Source: Clostridium manihotivorum
GTDB lineage: Bacteria; Bacillota; Clostridia; Clostridiales; Clostridiaceae
Direction: 5' to 3'
DNA length: 64,000 nt
NCBI RefSeq assembly: GCF_004015185.1
Contig: NZ_CP025746.1
Location: forward strand, 2,869,776 to 2,933,775
Part shown: positions 50,338 through 59,637 of the stretch, in pieces
How the letters are laid out: every line of letters starts with the position of its first letter
How positions within the stretch are numbered: position 1 is the stretch's first letter
Translations under genes and position numbers: made by a program
The notes under the pieces: generated by a model
What the model was told of the DNA's origin: nothing
What the model saw: only the letters and a program-made list of their open reading frames with translations
Databases searched by the model: none

Positions 50338-52249
50338 GTGTGCCCAGCATGGGCAACAACTTGGCGGTGAAAGTCCGCTGTGGGCTTGGTAGTGGGAACC
50401 ACTAGCTAAGGGCAAGGGTGTCCATCGTGAGGTGGAATCTGAAGGAAGCCTAAGGCAAAGTCTCGGTCTGAGGGATACGAACTACATATAAGGCTTACTA
50501 GGAACGGACGAGTTTGCAAAACAAAACGAAGTCCAACACTATCCGAATTTCTAGGAGTAAATGTAGCAGATATATGAGATGAAGGTTGTTGTTCTTACCT
50601 GGGGAGGTCTGATAGATACATCGCTTACAAAGATGAATTTCTAGGGCGATAACCTACATAGCGATATGTAACTGAACTATCAGAAGTCAGCAGAAGTCAT
50701 AGTAACTCCGCTAATCGCGATAGCGGATGAAGGACTGAACTTTAAGGAGGTTTTCAAGTTTGAAAGTTTCGAAGAATACTCAAAGATTGCAGAAAACTAA
50801 ATATTTAGGCTCTAGTGCCCAAGATAGAGTGGAACTCGAAGATAAGCAAAGAGTGCATAGAGAATTCTCGGCAACTCCAAAGGAGAAAATCAGTGGATTT
50901 GAATATGGCTCACTAGAAAGGATATTATCCAAGGATAATATGAACTTGGCTCTTAAAAGAGTAATATCTAATAAAGGTAGCCACGGCGTGGACGGAATGC
51001 CAGTTTATGAACTTAAACAATTTCTGAAAACAAACTGGATATCTATTAGAGAGAATATTCTTAATGGTGAGTATAGACCAATGCCAGTTAGAAGAGTAGA
51101 AATACCAAAACCTAATGGTGGAACTAGACTCTTAGGTATACCTACAGTTTTGGATAGACTTATCCAACAAGCTATTGCTCAAGAATTAAATAGTATTTAT
51201 GATAGAAGATTTTCTGAAAGTAGCTTTGGTTTCCGCCCTCAAAGAGGAGCTAAAGATGCAATTAAGAAAGCAGAGCAGTATATCAATGAAGGCTATAGGT
51301 GGGTTGTTGATATGGACTTAGAGAAATTCTTTGATAAGGTCAACCATGATATATTAATGTATAAATTATCAAGAAGCATTAAGGATAAGAGAGTATTATC
51401 ACTAATAAGGAAATACCTTCAGTCAGGAATAATGATAAATGGTGTAGTGGTCAGAAATGAAGAAGGAACTCCTCAAGGAGGACCGTTGAGTCCACTCTTA
51501 TCTAACATAATGCTAGATGAACTAGATAAAGAGTTAGAAATGAGAGGTCATAAATTCTGTCGCTATGCGGACGACTGTAATATCTATGGTAAGAGTGAGA
51601 GAGCAGGTAAAAGAGTTATGGAGAACATAACTGCATTTATTGAACGTAAACTCAAACTTAAAGTAAACAGAGAGAAAAGTGCAGTAGACAGACCTTGGAG
51701 AAGAAAATTCCTAGGATTCACACTGAACCTAATGTATGGAAAAGCATATGCATCTATATCAAAGCAATCATTAAATCGATATAAAGATAAAATTAAAGAG
51801 ATACTATCTAGGTCAAAACCGATGACTTTGGAACAAAGGGTAGGAAAACTTAACCTAATTAATGTTGGGTGGATTAACTATTATGGAATAGCCAAATGCA
51901 AAGGAATAGTGGAGCACTTAGATATTTGGATAAGGAAAAGATTAAGAATGTGTATATGGAAACAGTGGAAGAAAGTTAGAACTAGATATAAAAACCTTAA
52001 GAAGCTGGGACTTGAACACTACCAAGCTATAAAGTTTGCCAATACCCGCAAAGGATACTGGCGAGTAGCAAATAGTGCAATTTTAAACACAACTCTTACA
52101 AATAAATTCTTCTCGGACTTAGGCTTAAAAAGCCTAACGCGTCAATATATTAAAATTCATTCAACTTAAAGAACCGCCGTGTACCAGACCGGTACGCACG
52201 GTGGTGTGAGAGGACGCTGAATAAAATAATTATTCAGCTCCTACTCGAT
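50338..52249 (+). mobile_element. Group II intron, IIC-type, inserted at the T-box 2 terminator
   Basis: The 5' end is GTGTGCCCAGCATGGGCA. The reverse-transcriptase gene lies in domain IV. Domain V is AACCGCCGTGTACC...GGTACGCACGGTGG (about 52171-52204), carrying the CGC triad found in IIC introns. Domain VI follows and the intron ends CCTACTCGAT at 52249. It inserts directly after the T run of an intrinsic terminator, which is the known site preference of IIC introns. Length about 1912. End points were set by motif and could be off by one or two bases. Confidence 0.88.
50760..52169 (+). CDS. ltrA: Group II intron reverse transcriptase/maturase
   Basis: 469 residues. The N-terminal RT blocks include GVDGMPVYELKQFLK, the palm motif CRYADDCNIYGKS (YADD) and GTPQGGPLSPLLSNIMLDEL. 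The maturase X domain follows (KLNLINVGWINYYGIAKCKG). It ends near LTNKFFSDLGLKSLT without an HNH endonuclease domain, as is usual for IIC introns. The start is TTG 50760, with AAGGAGG 9 bases upstream. No frameshift, so it is probably functional. It would be transcribed only when thrS read-through occurs, unless it has its own promoter. Confidence 0.95.
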   Translation: MKVSKNTQRLQKTKYLGSSAQDRVELEDKQRVHREFSATPKEKISGFEYGSLERILSKDNMNLALKRVISNKGSHGVDGMPVYELKQFLKTNWISIRENILNGEYRPMPVRRVEIPKPNGGTRLLGIPTVLDRLIQQAIAQELNSIYDRRFSESSFGFRPQRGAKDAIKKAEQYINEGYRWVVDMDLEKFFDKVNHDILMYKLSRSIKDKRVLSLIRKYLQSGIMINGVVVRNEEGTPQGGPLSPLLSNIMLDELDKELEMRGHKFCRYADDCNIYGKSERAGKRVMENITAFIERKLKLKVNREKSAVDRPWRRKFLGFTLNLMYGKAYASISKQSLNRYKDKIKEILSRSKPMTLEQRVGKLNLINVGWINYYGIAKCKGIVEHLDIWIRKRLRMCIWKQWKKVRTRYKNLKKLGLEHYQAIKFANTRKGYWRVANSAILNTTLTNKFFSDLGLKSLTRQYIKIHST

Positions 52250-52441
52250 TTAGAATAATAGAAGTATGGAAAAGTAAATTAAAACTTAAAAAGAGTGAGC
52301 ACCAATTTTCTGTTTACCTTCGATGCTGAGAAATAGCATCGATGATATATAGCATTACCTAAGAACTGTTAAAAAACTCGCTAATGAAAATACCATTAGT
52401 GGTTTAAAAATAAATATGATTCTTATAGAAGGAGGATTATC

Positions 52442-54205
52442 ATGTTAAAAGTATTATTAAAAGATGGAAGAATTGTTGATTCAAATGAAGAAGATGGAAG
52501 AAGGGCTTTAAGACATACCACAGCACATATTATGGCACAAGCAGTGAAACGTCTATATCCAGGTGCTAAGCTGACAATTGGACCAGCTACAGAAAATGGA
52601 TTTTATTATGATTTTGATATGGAAGAATCACTTACTATAGATTCACTAAATGCTATAGAAGAGGAAATGAAAGCAATAATTAAAGAGGATTTGAAACTAG
52701 AAAGAAGTGTACTGCCAAGAGAAGAAGCTTTAAGGTTAATGATGGAAAAGGAAGAAGGTTACAAAGTTGAAATTATAAATGACTTACCAGTTGAAGAAGA
52801 ATTAACTTTCTTTAAACAAGGAGATTTTATTGACTTATGTGCTGGACCCCATGTGCTTTCAACTTCCAAGGTCAAAGCCTTTAAGCTTTTATCTGTGGCT
52901 GGAGCCTACTGGCGTGGTGATGAAAAAAATAAGATGCTCCAAAGAATATATGGAACAGCCTTTGAGAAGAAGAGCGAGCTAGATAAATATCTAAATATGC
53001 TGGAAGAAGCTAAGAAAAGAGATCATAGAAAACTAGGTAAGGAACTAAAGTTATTTGCTTTGATGAATGAAGGTCCTGGATTTCCTTTCTTTCTTCCTAA
53101 TGGGGTAATATTGAAAAATAATCTAATTGAATACTGGAGAGAGGTTCATAATAAATACGGTTATGAGGAAATTGAAACTCCGCTTATACTAAACAGAGAG
53201 CTTTGGCAGACATCAGGGCATTGGTATCATTATAAGGAAAATATGTACACATTGAAGATTGACGAAGAAGACTATGCAATAAAGCCAATGAACTGTCCAG
53301 GAGGAATGCTTGTATATAAGATGCAGACACATTCTTATAGAGATTTTCCTATAAGAGCAGCAGAGCTTGGAAGAGTTCATAGACACGAACTTTCAGGAGC
53401 CTTACATGGTTTAATGAGAGTAAGAGCCTTTACTCAGGATGATGCTCATATATTTATGCTTCCAGAGCAAATCAAAGATGAGATAAAAGGTGTAATAAAA
53501 CTGATAGATGAAGTCTATGCTAGATTCGGTTTCAAGTACCATGTAGAACTATCTACAAGGCCAGAGGATTCTATGGGCGCAGATAGTGATTGGGAGATGG
53601 CAGAAAGGTCACTTCAAAGTGCACTAGAAGAAATAAATATGCCTTTTAAGATAAATCCTGGAGATGGTGCCTTTTATGGACCTAAGATAGACTTTCATTT
53701 GGAGGATAGTATCGGCAGAACATGGCAATGTGGAACAATTCAACTTGATTTTCAACTTCCTCAGAGGTTTGATCTTGAATATGTTGGTAGCGATGGAGAA
53801 AAGCATAAACCAGTTGTTATTCATAGAGTAGTTTTCGGAAGTCTTGAGAGATTTTTAGGCATACTTATAGAGCATCTTGAAGGAAAATTTCCCACTTGGC
53901 TTTCACCAGTTCAAGTAAAGGTACTTCCGATATCTGATCAAGTTAATGGATATTCAAGCAAAGTGGTAAAACGCTTAGAGGAAAATAATATAAGGGTTAA
54001 GTTAGATGATAGAGCAGAAAAGATAGGCTACAAGATAAGAGAAGCAAGAAATGAAAGAGTGCCTTACATTATTGTATTGGGAGAGAAAGAACAGAGTACA
54101 GGCAGCATAGCTTTAAGAAGCAGGAAAAATGGGGATGAAGGTGTCTTAGATTTAGAGAATTTTGTCTTGAGGCTAAAGGAAGAAATAGAACTTAAAGCCT
54201 TATAA
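52442..54205 (+). CDS. thrS: Threonyl-tRNA synthetase lacking the TGS domain
   Basis: 587 residues against about 635-645 for usual bacterial ThrRS. Only about 20 residues precede the editing domain, which starts RRALRHTTAHIMAQAVKRLY, so the N-terminal TGS domain is missing. Editing residues are present (HTTAH and CAGPHV). The catalytic core is intact: MNCPGGMLVYKMQTHSYRDF (zinc Cys), RVHRHELSGALHG (zinc His) and VVIHRVVFGSLERF, with the anticodon-binding domain at the end. GGAGGATT lies close to the ATG. It is controlled by two Thr T-boxes through a long, intron-bearing leader. A hairpin CGATGCT / AGCATCG lies in the leader at 52321-52341. A second, full-length ThrRS elsewhere is likely. Confidence 0.94.
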   Translation: MLKVLLKDGRIVDSNEEDGRRALRHTTAHIMAQAVKRLYPGAKLTIGPATENGFYYDFDMEESLTIDSLNAIEEEMKAIIKEDLKLERSVLPREEALRLMMEKEEGYKVEIINDLPVEEELTFFKQGDFIDLCAGPHVLSTSKVKAFKLLSVAGAYWRGDEKNKMLQRIYGTAFEKKSELDKYLNMLEEAKKRDHRKLGKELKLFALMNEGPGFPFFLPNGVILKNNLIEYWREVHNKYGYEEIETPLILNRELWQTSGHWYHYKENMYTLKIDEEDYAIKPMNCPGGMLVYKMQTHSYRDFPIRAAELGRVHRHELSGALHGLMRVRAFTQDDAHIFMLPEQIKDEIKGVIKLIDEVYARFGFKYHVELSTRPEDSMGADSDWEMAERSLQSALEEINMPFKINPGDGAFYGPKIDFHLEDSIGRTWQCGTIQLDFQLPQRFDLEYVGSDGEKHKPVVIHRVVFGSLERFLGILIEHLEGKFPTWLSPVQVKVLPISDQVNGYSSKVVKRLEENNIRVKLDDRAEKIGYKIREARNERVPYIIVLGEKEQSTGSIALRSRKNGDEGVLDLENFVLRLKEEIELKAL

Positions 54206-54293
54206 AAGAGTGCTTTGGAGCTTTACGAGCAATTGAATAATATAAAGTGCAAGTTTTATTAAAAAGCTATTTATATGATAAAGGGGAAATAAA

Positions 54294-54863
54294 ATGAAGG
54301 CAACGTTTGTATTATTGGCAAATAATGAATTAGAGAATATGGGAAGAAGAATAATGTTAGAAGCACATAAAAAGTCTAAACTTGGATTTGAGATGGCAAG
54401 GCTTCCACATCATATATCTCTTAAACAGCCATTTCATATAGAAAGTCTTGAAGAGATAGAGAATTATTTTGATGAATTTGTTAAAACACTGAAACCTATA
54501 AAGGTCATACTTAAGGAAGTCAAATGCTATCCTAGTAGTGTTTTTGGATACTCTTCAGGAGTAATGGTAATAGAAGCTGATAAGTCACAAGAACTTCAGT
54601 CACTTCATAAAAGGCTTAATGAAGAACTAGAAAAAATATTTGGTGAGTGTAAGGCGAATTTTGATGGAGATGAATATATATTTCATATGACTGTGGCAAT
54701 TGGAGGAGGTTCTTTTGATAACTATGAAAAAGCTCTGAAGTTGTTGGATCAACAAGAATATGATATTGAAGTTATATTCAATGAACTTGGATTGCTATAT
54801 TATGATGATGATAAAATTACTCCAGGGAGCTATTTTTGTTATAAGAGAGTTGCGATTGTATAG
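54294..54863 (+). CDS. 2'-5' RNA ligase/2H phosphoesterase superfamily protein
   Basis: 189 residues with two H-x-T/S-x motifs, RLPHHISLKQPF near residue 38 and YIFHMTVAIGG near 124, spaced as in 2H phosphoesterases. Members ligate or hydrolyse 2'-5' or cyclic phosphates in RNA or nucleotides. It lies 88 bases after thrS and may be co-transcribed. Substrate unknown. Confidence 0.8.
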   Translation: MKATFVLLANNELENMGRRIMLEAHKKSKLGFEMARLPHHISLKQPFHIESLEEIENYFDEFVKTLKPIKVILKEVKCYPSSVFGYSSGVMVIEADKSQELQSLHKRLNEELEKIFGECKANFDGDEYIFHMTVAIGGGSFDNYEKALKLLDQQEYDIEVIFNELGLLYYDDDKITPGSYFCYKRVAIV

Positions 54864-55016
54864 TTTTTACTAAATATAGCTATTATAGCTGCTACTAAAC
54901 TTTGATATTGCTAGGTTAAATCAATAGAAAGATCATACTTCACTAGGGAAAAGAAAGCTTTTTTATTATACTTTATGGAAGTTTAGCCTTCATATGGACT
55001 TTTAGGCAGTAAAAAA

Positions 55017-55056
55017 TAATGGAAAAACCTTTATTTATAGGTTTTTCCATTATATA
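55017..55056. terminator. Convergent terminator
   Basis: AATGGAAAAACC / GGTTTTTCCATT, a 12-bp perfect stem between the ligase-like gene and the convergent guaC. Confidence 0.75.
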
Positions 55057-55084
55057 TTAATGTTCTATACAGTTATATAGAATA

Positions 55085-56068
55085 TTAATATACCTTATCT
55101 CCATTGAATATGGAGTTTTTAACTACTACATAATCTACATTTCTTATAGCTTCTAGTTTGTTACCGCCTGCATAAGAGATTGAAGATTGAAGATCTTGTT
55201 CCATTTCTATTAAAGTATCCTTTAAAGGTCCCTTATATTCTACAAACATCTTTTTACCTTCAACATTTTTTCTTTCACCTTTTTGATATTCAGAAGCGGA
55301 ACCAAAGTATTCTTTATATAGCTTTCCGTCCTTCTCTATAGTTATTCCAGGGGATTCTTCATGACCTGCGAAAAGTGAACCTATCATAACCATAGTTGCA
55401 CCAAATCTTATTGATTTAGCTATATCTCCATGAGTACGTATCCCCCCATCAGCTATAACAGGCTTGCTAGCTGCCTTTGCACACCATCTTAATGCTGCTA
55501 ACTGCCAGCCACCAGTACCAAAGCCAGTTTTAATCTTTGTGATACAAACTTTACCTGGTCCTATACCTACCTTCGTAGCATCTGCTCCAGCATTTTCTAG
55601 TTCTCTTACTGCTTCTGGAGTTCCTACATTACCTGCTATAACAAAGCTTTCTGGCAAGTGCTTCTTTATATGTTGAATCATAGCTATAACTGCATTTGAA
55701 TGTCCATGAGCTATATCTATAGTTATATATTCCGGTACAAGGTTTTTAGCTGCTAGGTCTTCTACAAATTTATATTCATCGTCTTTTACGCCAACACTGA
55801 TAGAGGCGAACAATCCGCGAGATTGCATATCCTTAATAAATTCTGATCTTTTTTCTGGTTCAAAACGATGCATTATGTAAAAATAACCATTTTCAGCTAA
55901 GTAAACAGAAATCTTTTCATCTATTATAGTCTGCATATTGGCAGGTACTACTGGTAACTTAAAGCTACGATTACCTAAAGTTACAGTGGTATCACACTCA
56001 GATCTGCTATTTACTATACATTTTGCTGGTATTAATTGAATATCTTCATAATCAAAAACATTTTCCAT
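55085..56068 (-). CDS. guaC: GMP reductase
   Basis: A 327-residue TIM-barrel enzyme that converts GMP to IMP with [25 protein letters not shown] carries the catalytic Cys loop in the form typical of the Bacillus-type GMP reductase and not IMP dehydrogenase, and there are no CBS domains. Other motifs are [23 protein letters not shown] and [17 protein letters not shown]. The ribosome site is AGAGGTG. A palindrome lies in its leader at 56103-56126. Confidence 0.93.
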   Translation of the reverse strand: MENVFDYEDIQLIPAKCIVNSRSECDTTVTLGNRSFKLPVVPANMQTIIDEKISVYLAENGYFYIMHRFEPEKRSEFIKDMQSRGLFASISVGVKDDEYKFVEDLAAKNLVPEYITIDIAHGHSNAVIAMIQHIKKHLPESFVIAGNVGTPEAVRELENAGADATKVGIGPGKVCITKIKTGFGTGGWQLAALRWCAKAASKPVIADGGIRTHGDIAKSIRFGATMVMIGSLFAGHEESPGITIEKDGKLYKEYFGSASEYQKGERKNVEGKKMFVEYKGPLKDTLIEMEQDLQSSISYAGGNKLEAIRNVDYVVVKNSIFNGDKVY

Positions 56069-56102
56069 TGGTTACACCTCTAAACACGAATATTATTATT
56101 GT

Positions 56103-56126
56103 ATTAGACAACAATGTTTGTCTAAT
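56103..56126 (-). promoter_or_regulatory. Palindrome in the guaC leader, possible operator
   Basis: ATTAGACAA and TTGTCTAAT form a perfect 9-bp inverted repeat with a 6-bp centre, 35 bases before the guaC start and just downstream of a possible -10 (TACAAT on the minus strand). It could be an operator or an mRNA hairpin. A second unrelated inverted repeat (CTAATAATA / TATTATTAG) lies near 56250-56275. A scrap of repeat family B (TCGCCTGCCAGAATTTTT) lies near 56351. No gene is seen in the rest of 56127-56462. Confidence 0.45.
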
Positions 56127-56462
56127 TGTAGCTTACATTATTTTTGTCGAAATGTCAAAATTAATGTATTTATATGGTATATAATACTTCTATTTACAAA
56201 GCATGCGCGAAAATATTTATATTTATATAGTAAGCATAAAGTCTAATAATATTCTTTTTCTCTATTATTATTAGATTAGAAAAGTTGTATGTGATTTATA
56301 TGCAATGAAGATTAAAGATGTATTACTTAATAGAGAAAAAGAGAAGAATTGTCGCCTGCCAGAATTTTTTTATTTAATTCAATTTTTTGTAAAAGTAGTA
56401 TATAATTATATGAATAGCCCAAATTAAAAAATAAAAAAAATTATCATTATGGGGGGAGCATT

Positions 56463-57014
56463 ATGGAAAGATGCTACGAGACCGAAAGACTTATATTAAA
56501 GGTGTTAGATGAAACTAACGCGGACATTGTATTGGATTATTATATAAGAAATAAGGACTTCTTAGAAGAGTGGGAGGCTACTAAAGGAGAAGGTTTTTAT
56601 ACTTTAGAAAGGCATGCTAAGATACTAAGAAGTGAGCTGGATAATATAAATAAGAAAAATATGTTTAGAATGTGGATATTTAAAAAGGATGATGAAGAAA
56701 AAGTTATAGGAACCTTTGGTTTTTCAAGCATTGTAAAAGGTGCTTTTTGGTCCTGTTATCTTGGATATAAACTTGATGGAGAAGAGATTAATAATGGATA
56801 TATGACTGAAGCTTTAAAAAAAGGCATTGATATTATGTTTAATGAATTTGGACTTCATAGGATAGAAGCAAATATTATGCCTAAGAATAAAAGGTCTAGA
56901 AGAGTACTTGAAAAGCTTGGTTTCTATGATGAAGGACTAGCTTATAAATATTTGAAAATCAATGGAAAGTGGGAAGATCATATACATATGGTTTTGCTTA
57001 ATGAGGAGTTATAG
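56463..57014 (+). CDS. GNAT-family acetyltransferase (RimJ/RimL type)
   Basis: A 183-residue GNAT of the ribosomal-protein acetyltransferase subgroup: ETERLILKVLDETNADIVLD at the start, GYMTEALKKGIDIMFNEFGL as motif A, and the signature NKRSRRVLEKLGFYDEGLAY near the end. GGGGGGAG lies 5 bases before the ATG. Substrate not assigned. Confidence 0.88.
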   Translation: MERCYETERLILKVLDETNADIVLDYYIRNKDFLEEWEATKGEGFYTLERHAKILRSELDNINKKNMFRMWIFKKDDEEKVIGTFGFSSIVKGAFWSCYLGYKLDGEEINNGYMTEALKKGIDIMFNEFGLHRIEANIMPKNKRSRRVLEKLGFYDEGLAYKYLKINGKWEDHIHMVLLNEEL

Positions 57015-57130
57015 ACATTAATAGGTATTTTTAAATGTAATGTCAACAACTAGTTGATTTCACCATAAGGATTAAAAATCTACTGAGTATACCAATGTGA
57101 AGATGATGCTACGGTGCTTTAACAAGGAAG

Positions 57131-57649
57131 GTGATTAAAATAAAAGTGAACAGGTTTTTAAGGTTAATCATATGGATATCTATTTGCTCTATCATTTTAT
57201 ACTATTTATTACAAAAAGTTTTACTCTTATTTGGTATGACATTTAGACCATGGATCGGAGATTTTTTACTCATAACAAAATCTGTTCTAATAATTACACT
57301 GCTTATTCTAATAATAAGAAGATTGAAATTTAAACATAACTGGGCAAACACACTAAAAGGACTTTTGGGAGTAGTATTAATTATAGGTATTATAATAGTT
57401 ACTACACTTATTTTTGCTTTTTCTCATCAGCCAGAACATGTGGTATATAGAAATGATAAAAAACTGGTGGCAACTGTTGATTCATATTTGGATGTATATG
57501 TTTATTTCTATCCTTATAGAAATTGGTTTGTAATGGGGAAAGATTTACAAATGAGAGAATGGTACGGAAATGGAGGATATGATCCATTTAACATGCCAAC
57601 AGGGGAGAAAGCGCCCATACCTAATAAAGTTGATTATTATAATAAATAG
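57131..57649 (+). CDS. Uncharacterised membrane protein with C-terminal external domain
   Basis: 172 residues. Three hydrophobic helices span about residues 10-30, 43-62 and 75-97. A soluble tail of about 70 residues follows (VVYRNDKKLVATVDSYLDVY, then NWFVMGKDLQMREWYGNGGY). The tail's content suggests a DUF5412-like protein, but I am not sure. The start is uncertain: GTG 57131 overlaps the AAGGAAGG ribosome site, and GTG 57146 is better spaced. Confidence 0.7.
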   Translation: MIKIKVNRFLRLIIWISICSIILYYLLQKVLLLFGMTFRPWIGDFLLITKSVLIITLLILIIRRLKFKHNWANTLKGLLGVVLIIGIIIVTTLIFAFSHQPEHVVYRNDKKLVATVDSYLDVYVYFYPYRNWFVMGKDLQMREWYGNGGYDPFNMPTGEKAPIPNKVDYYNK

Positions 57650-57858
57650 GTTCTAAATATGTAGATGAATTTGCATCTATAGGTTATTAAAGTGAAGGGC
57701 TGAAATTAAATCATACATAAGCAATTAATTAAAAAATAATCTGAAACAAAGGATATTTCAATAATAATATATTTGAAATATCAATATAGGATACATATAA
57801 ATTAAATCAAATCAGTTGACAGGCGAGTAGACGAGATATTATAGGGAGGTATATTAAT

Positions 57859-58086
57859 ATGAGTGAAGAGAATAAAAAAGACAATAAACATAAAAATAGC
57901 AAGTTCGGTATTTTTTATTATAATCCTGATGATCCTAGAGGAACTGTAGATAGAAAGAATGGTAAAGGAGTCACAATAAACTTTGCAAGTAAAGAGGGTA
58001 GGCGCCTATTTCTCTATTTGATGATTCCTGCCATTATGATGATTATAATCTGTTTATTAATAGGTGTGCTAGCTGGTGGTAAGTAG
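57859..58086 (+). CDS. DUF5808-like small membrane protein
   Basis: 75 residues. A charged N-terminus is followed by FYYNPDDPRGTVDRKNGKGV then TINFAS, the pattern of the DUF5808 domain (NPxDPR ... G..NFA), and by one C-terminal membrane helix (MIPAIMMIIICLLIGVLAGG). GGAGGT lies 8 bases before the ATG. Domains of this type are often linked to membrane enzymes; here it is alone. Function unknown. Confidence 0.75.
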   Translation: MSEENKKDNKHKNSKFGIFYYNPDDPRGTVDRKNGKGVTINFASKEGRRLFLYLMIPAIMMIIICLLIGVLAGGK

Positions 58087-58121
58087 AAACACACATTTTT
58101 TGAATACATTCGTATATACTA

Positions 58122-58210
58122 AAAAAATCATGCATATAGATTGAAGTTTTATAAAATAAATTTATAATAGGGCTTATTTTATAAACTAACTATTTATGCA
58201 TGATTTTTTG
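58122..58210. terminator. Long convergent hairpin/terminator
   Basis: AAAAAATCATGCATA and TATGCATGATTTTTT pair across a loop of about 57 bases between two converging genes. A and T runs on each side allow termination in both directions. Confidence 0.6.
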
Positions 58211-58237
58211 TTAAGTAGTAAATAGGATATTTTTATA

Positions 58238-58882
58238 TTAAGTAGTTGCAGTAGTTCTCCTTGAATACAATCTAAAGGCAACTTCTTCTAAAAATGAAAA
58301 TAAGCTTGTTGTAATTAAGTATAAACCTATAGCGATAGGAACCTTGAAGGCTATTAAAGCACTTATGAGACTGGAAATTATTATATTTACTTTGCTTACT
58401 TTAGCCTGAGCTGTTATTCTTAAAAACGGAATGTATGGTATTATGTTTGGCATAAGCACTGATATCATGTAAAATACCGGTATAACGAAGAAGCTATCTG
58501 CCATTTTGAGACTAGCTACCCAGGGAACTAGTACTGTTCCAGCATTCATAGGCAGCTTTAATATGACCTGATATAAAGCAAATACTATTGGTAGCTGAAG
58601 GAAGGTAGTTAGACAACCAAGCATTCCTTTAGCATTCTGTTGATAATATTTTTGAGTTTCCAGTTCTAGCTGCTTCTTATTATTTTTATACTTTTCCTGT
58701 ATATCCTTTAGGCCTTCTGAAAGCTTCTGTTGATCTTGAAGTCCTTTCTTTTGCTTAAAGGATAAAGGAACTAAAGATAGTCTTACGGTTAATGTTAAAA
58801 GTATAATGGCTATGCCTAGATCTCCTGTCATGTTAAAAAGATAATTAAGGGATGCGTTTAATATATCTGAAATGATGTTCAT
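58238..58882 (-). CDS. yidC: YidC/Oxa1-family membrane insertase
   Basis: A 214-residue insertase of the short Gram-positive type. Helix one is followed by a cytosolic loop rich in Lys and Gln (KQKKGLQDQQKLSEGLKDIQ, then EKYKNNKKQ). The core LGCLTTFLQLPIVFALYQVI is the YidC/Oxa1 signature, and further helices follow. The conserved positively charged residue of helix one is present (LTLTVRLSLVPLSF). It inserts proteins into the membrane with or without SecYEG. The gene is solitary and not in the rnpA-yidC-jag cluster, so it is probably a second copy. Confidence 0.9.
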   Translation of the reverse strand: MNIISDILNASLNYLFNMTGDLGIAIILLTLTVRLSLVPLSFKQKKGLQDQQKLSEGLKDIQEKYKNNKKQLELETQKYYQQNAKGMLGCLTTFLQLPIVFALYQVILKLPMNAGTVLVPWVASLKMADSFFVIPVFYMISVLMPNIIPYIPFLRITAQAKVSKVNIIISSLISALIAFKVPIAIGLYLITTSLFSFLEEVAFRLYSRRTTATT

Positions 58883-59064
58883 AATTTTCCTCCTAAATTT
58901 AAAGTTTTATTAAGAAACATCATTTCATTAAAAGTGTACGCAATAGCGCCAAATATCATATTTTTCAAAGGAAAAATAGTTGCTTATTATCATAAACCTT
59001 GAGTAATCGAGAGCTTTAATATAAAGTCTCTTAACCAAAGTGTATGTAACTCTTTTTACTGTAT

Positions 59065-59245
59065 AGAAAAATATAAAATTTTTTAAAAGGCTAAACCTAG
59101 AAATATCAAGGATTTAGAATAGCTATTTAGGGTAAACAGTAAAAAATAGAATTATGTCGCCTGCCAGATTTTCCTCATATACATTCGGAAAGGCAGATGC
59201 GCAAAAAAAAGCTCACTGAAGAAGTTCGCTTCAGCGACTTTTTTA
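59065..59245. repeat. Dispersed repeat family B, longest copy (about 180 bp)
   Basis: It runs from AAATATAAAATTTTTTAAAA through CTAAACCTAGAAATATCAAG, GTAAACAGTAAAAAATAGAA and GTCGCCTGCCAG to ACTGAAGAAGTTCGCTTCAG plus a T run. The right end can act as a terminator. Copies at 49715 and 60141, and scraps at 41975 and 56346. The minus strand of its right half encodes the C-terminus of the small protein at 59175. Confidence 0.6.
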
Positions 59246-59342
59246 TATAGCTTTTAATGGAATTGATTGTATAAGCCAAAACGCCTATAAAAAATATTAA
59301 GATAAAAAATACTTGGATAGTATTTAGTAATTCCGCTTTCAT
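59175..59342 (-). CDS. Small membrane protein (55 residues) partly encoded in repeat B
   Basis: The minus-strand frame from ATG 59342 starts MKAELLNTIQVFFILIFFIG. One membrane helix is followed by a basic tail (SYIKKSLKRTSSVSFFLRIC). AGAGG lies 8 bases before the ATG, a proper ribosome site. The segment IKKSLKR(T/P)SSV is preserved in the repeat B fragment at 41975-42005, which suggests the coding sequence is part of the repeat's ancestry. No family is recognised. The region 59343-59637 upstream shows no other gene. Confidence 0.5.
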   Translation of the reverse strand: MKAELLNTIQVFFILIFFIGVLAYTINSIKSYIKKSLKRTSSVSFFLRICLSECI

Positions 59343-59637
59343 AAAAGTACCTCTCAGTATGTGAATAAATATATTATACTACTTTATAAGTTAATTACAA
59401 CTGCATAATTAAAAATTTTTAATCAATACATTTTTATACAAGGATATATAATTTTATAGCCTTAAAACTACTTTAGAGCATTAACTTTATTAATAGAGCA
59501 CAACTCAATAATTATATCATTAGTATAAAATATATCCTTACATAATCAAAAAAACGTACTTGATATTTATATTGTAAGTGGTAAGATTTCTATGTGATGA
59601 ATATTAGCATAAAAGAGTGGGAGAGGAGCAATAATTA

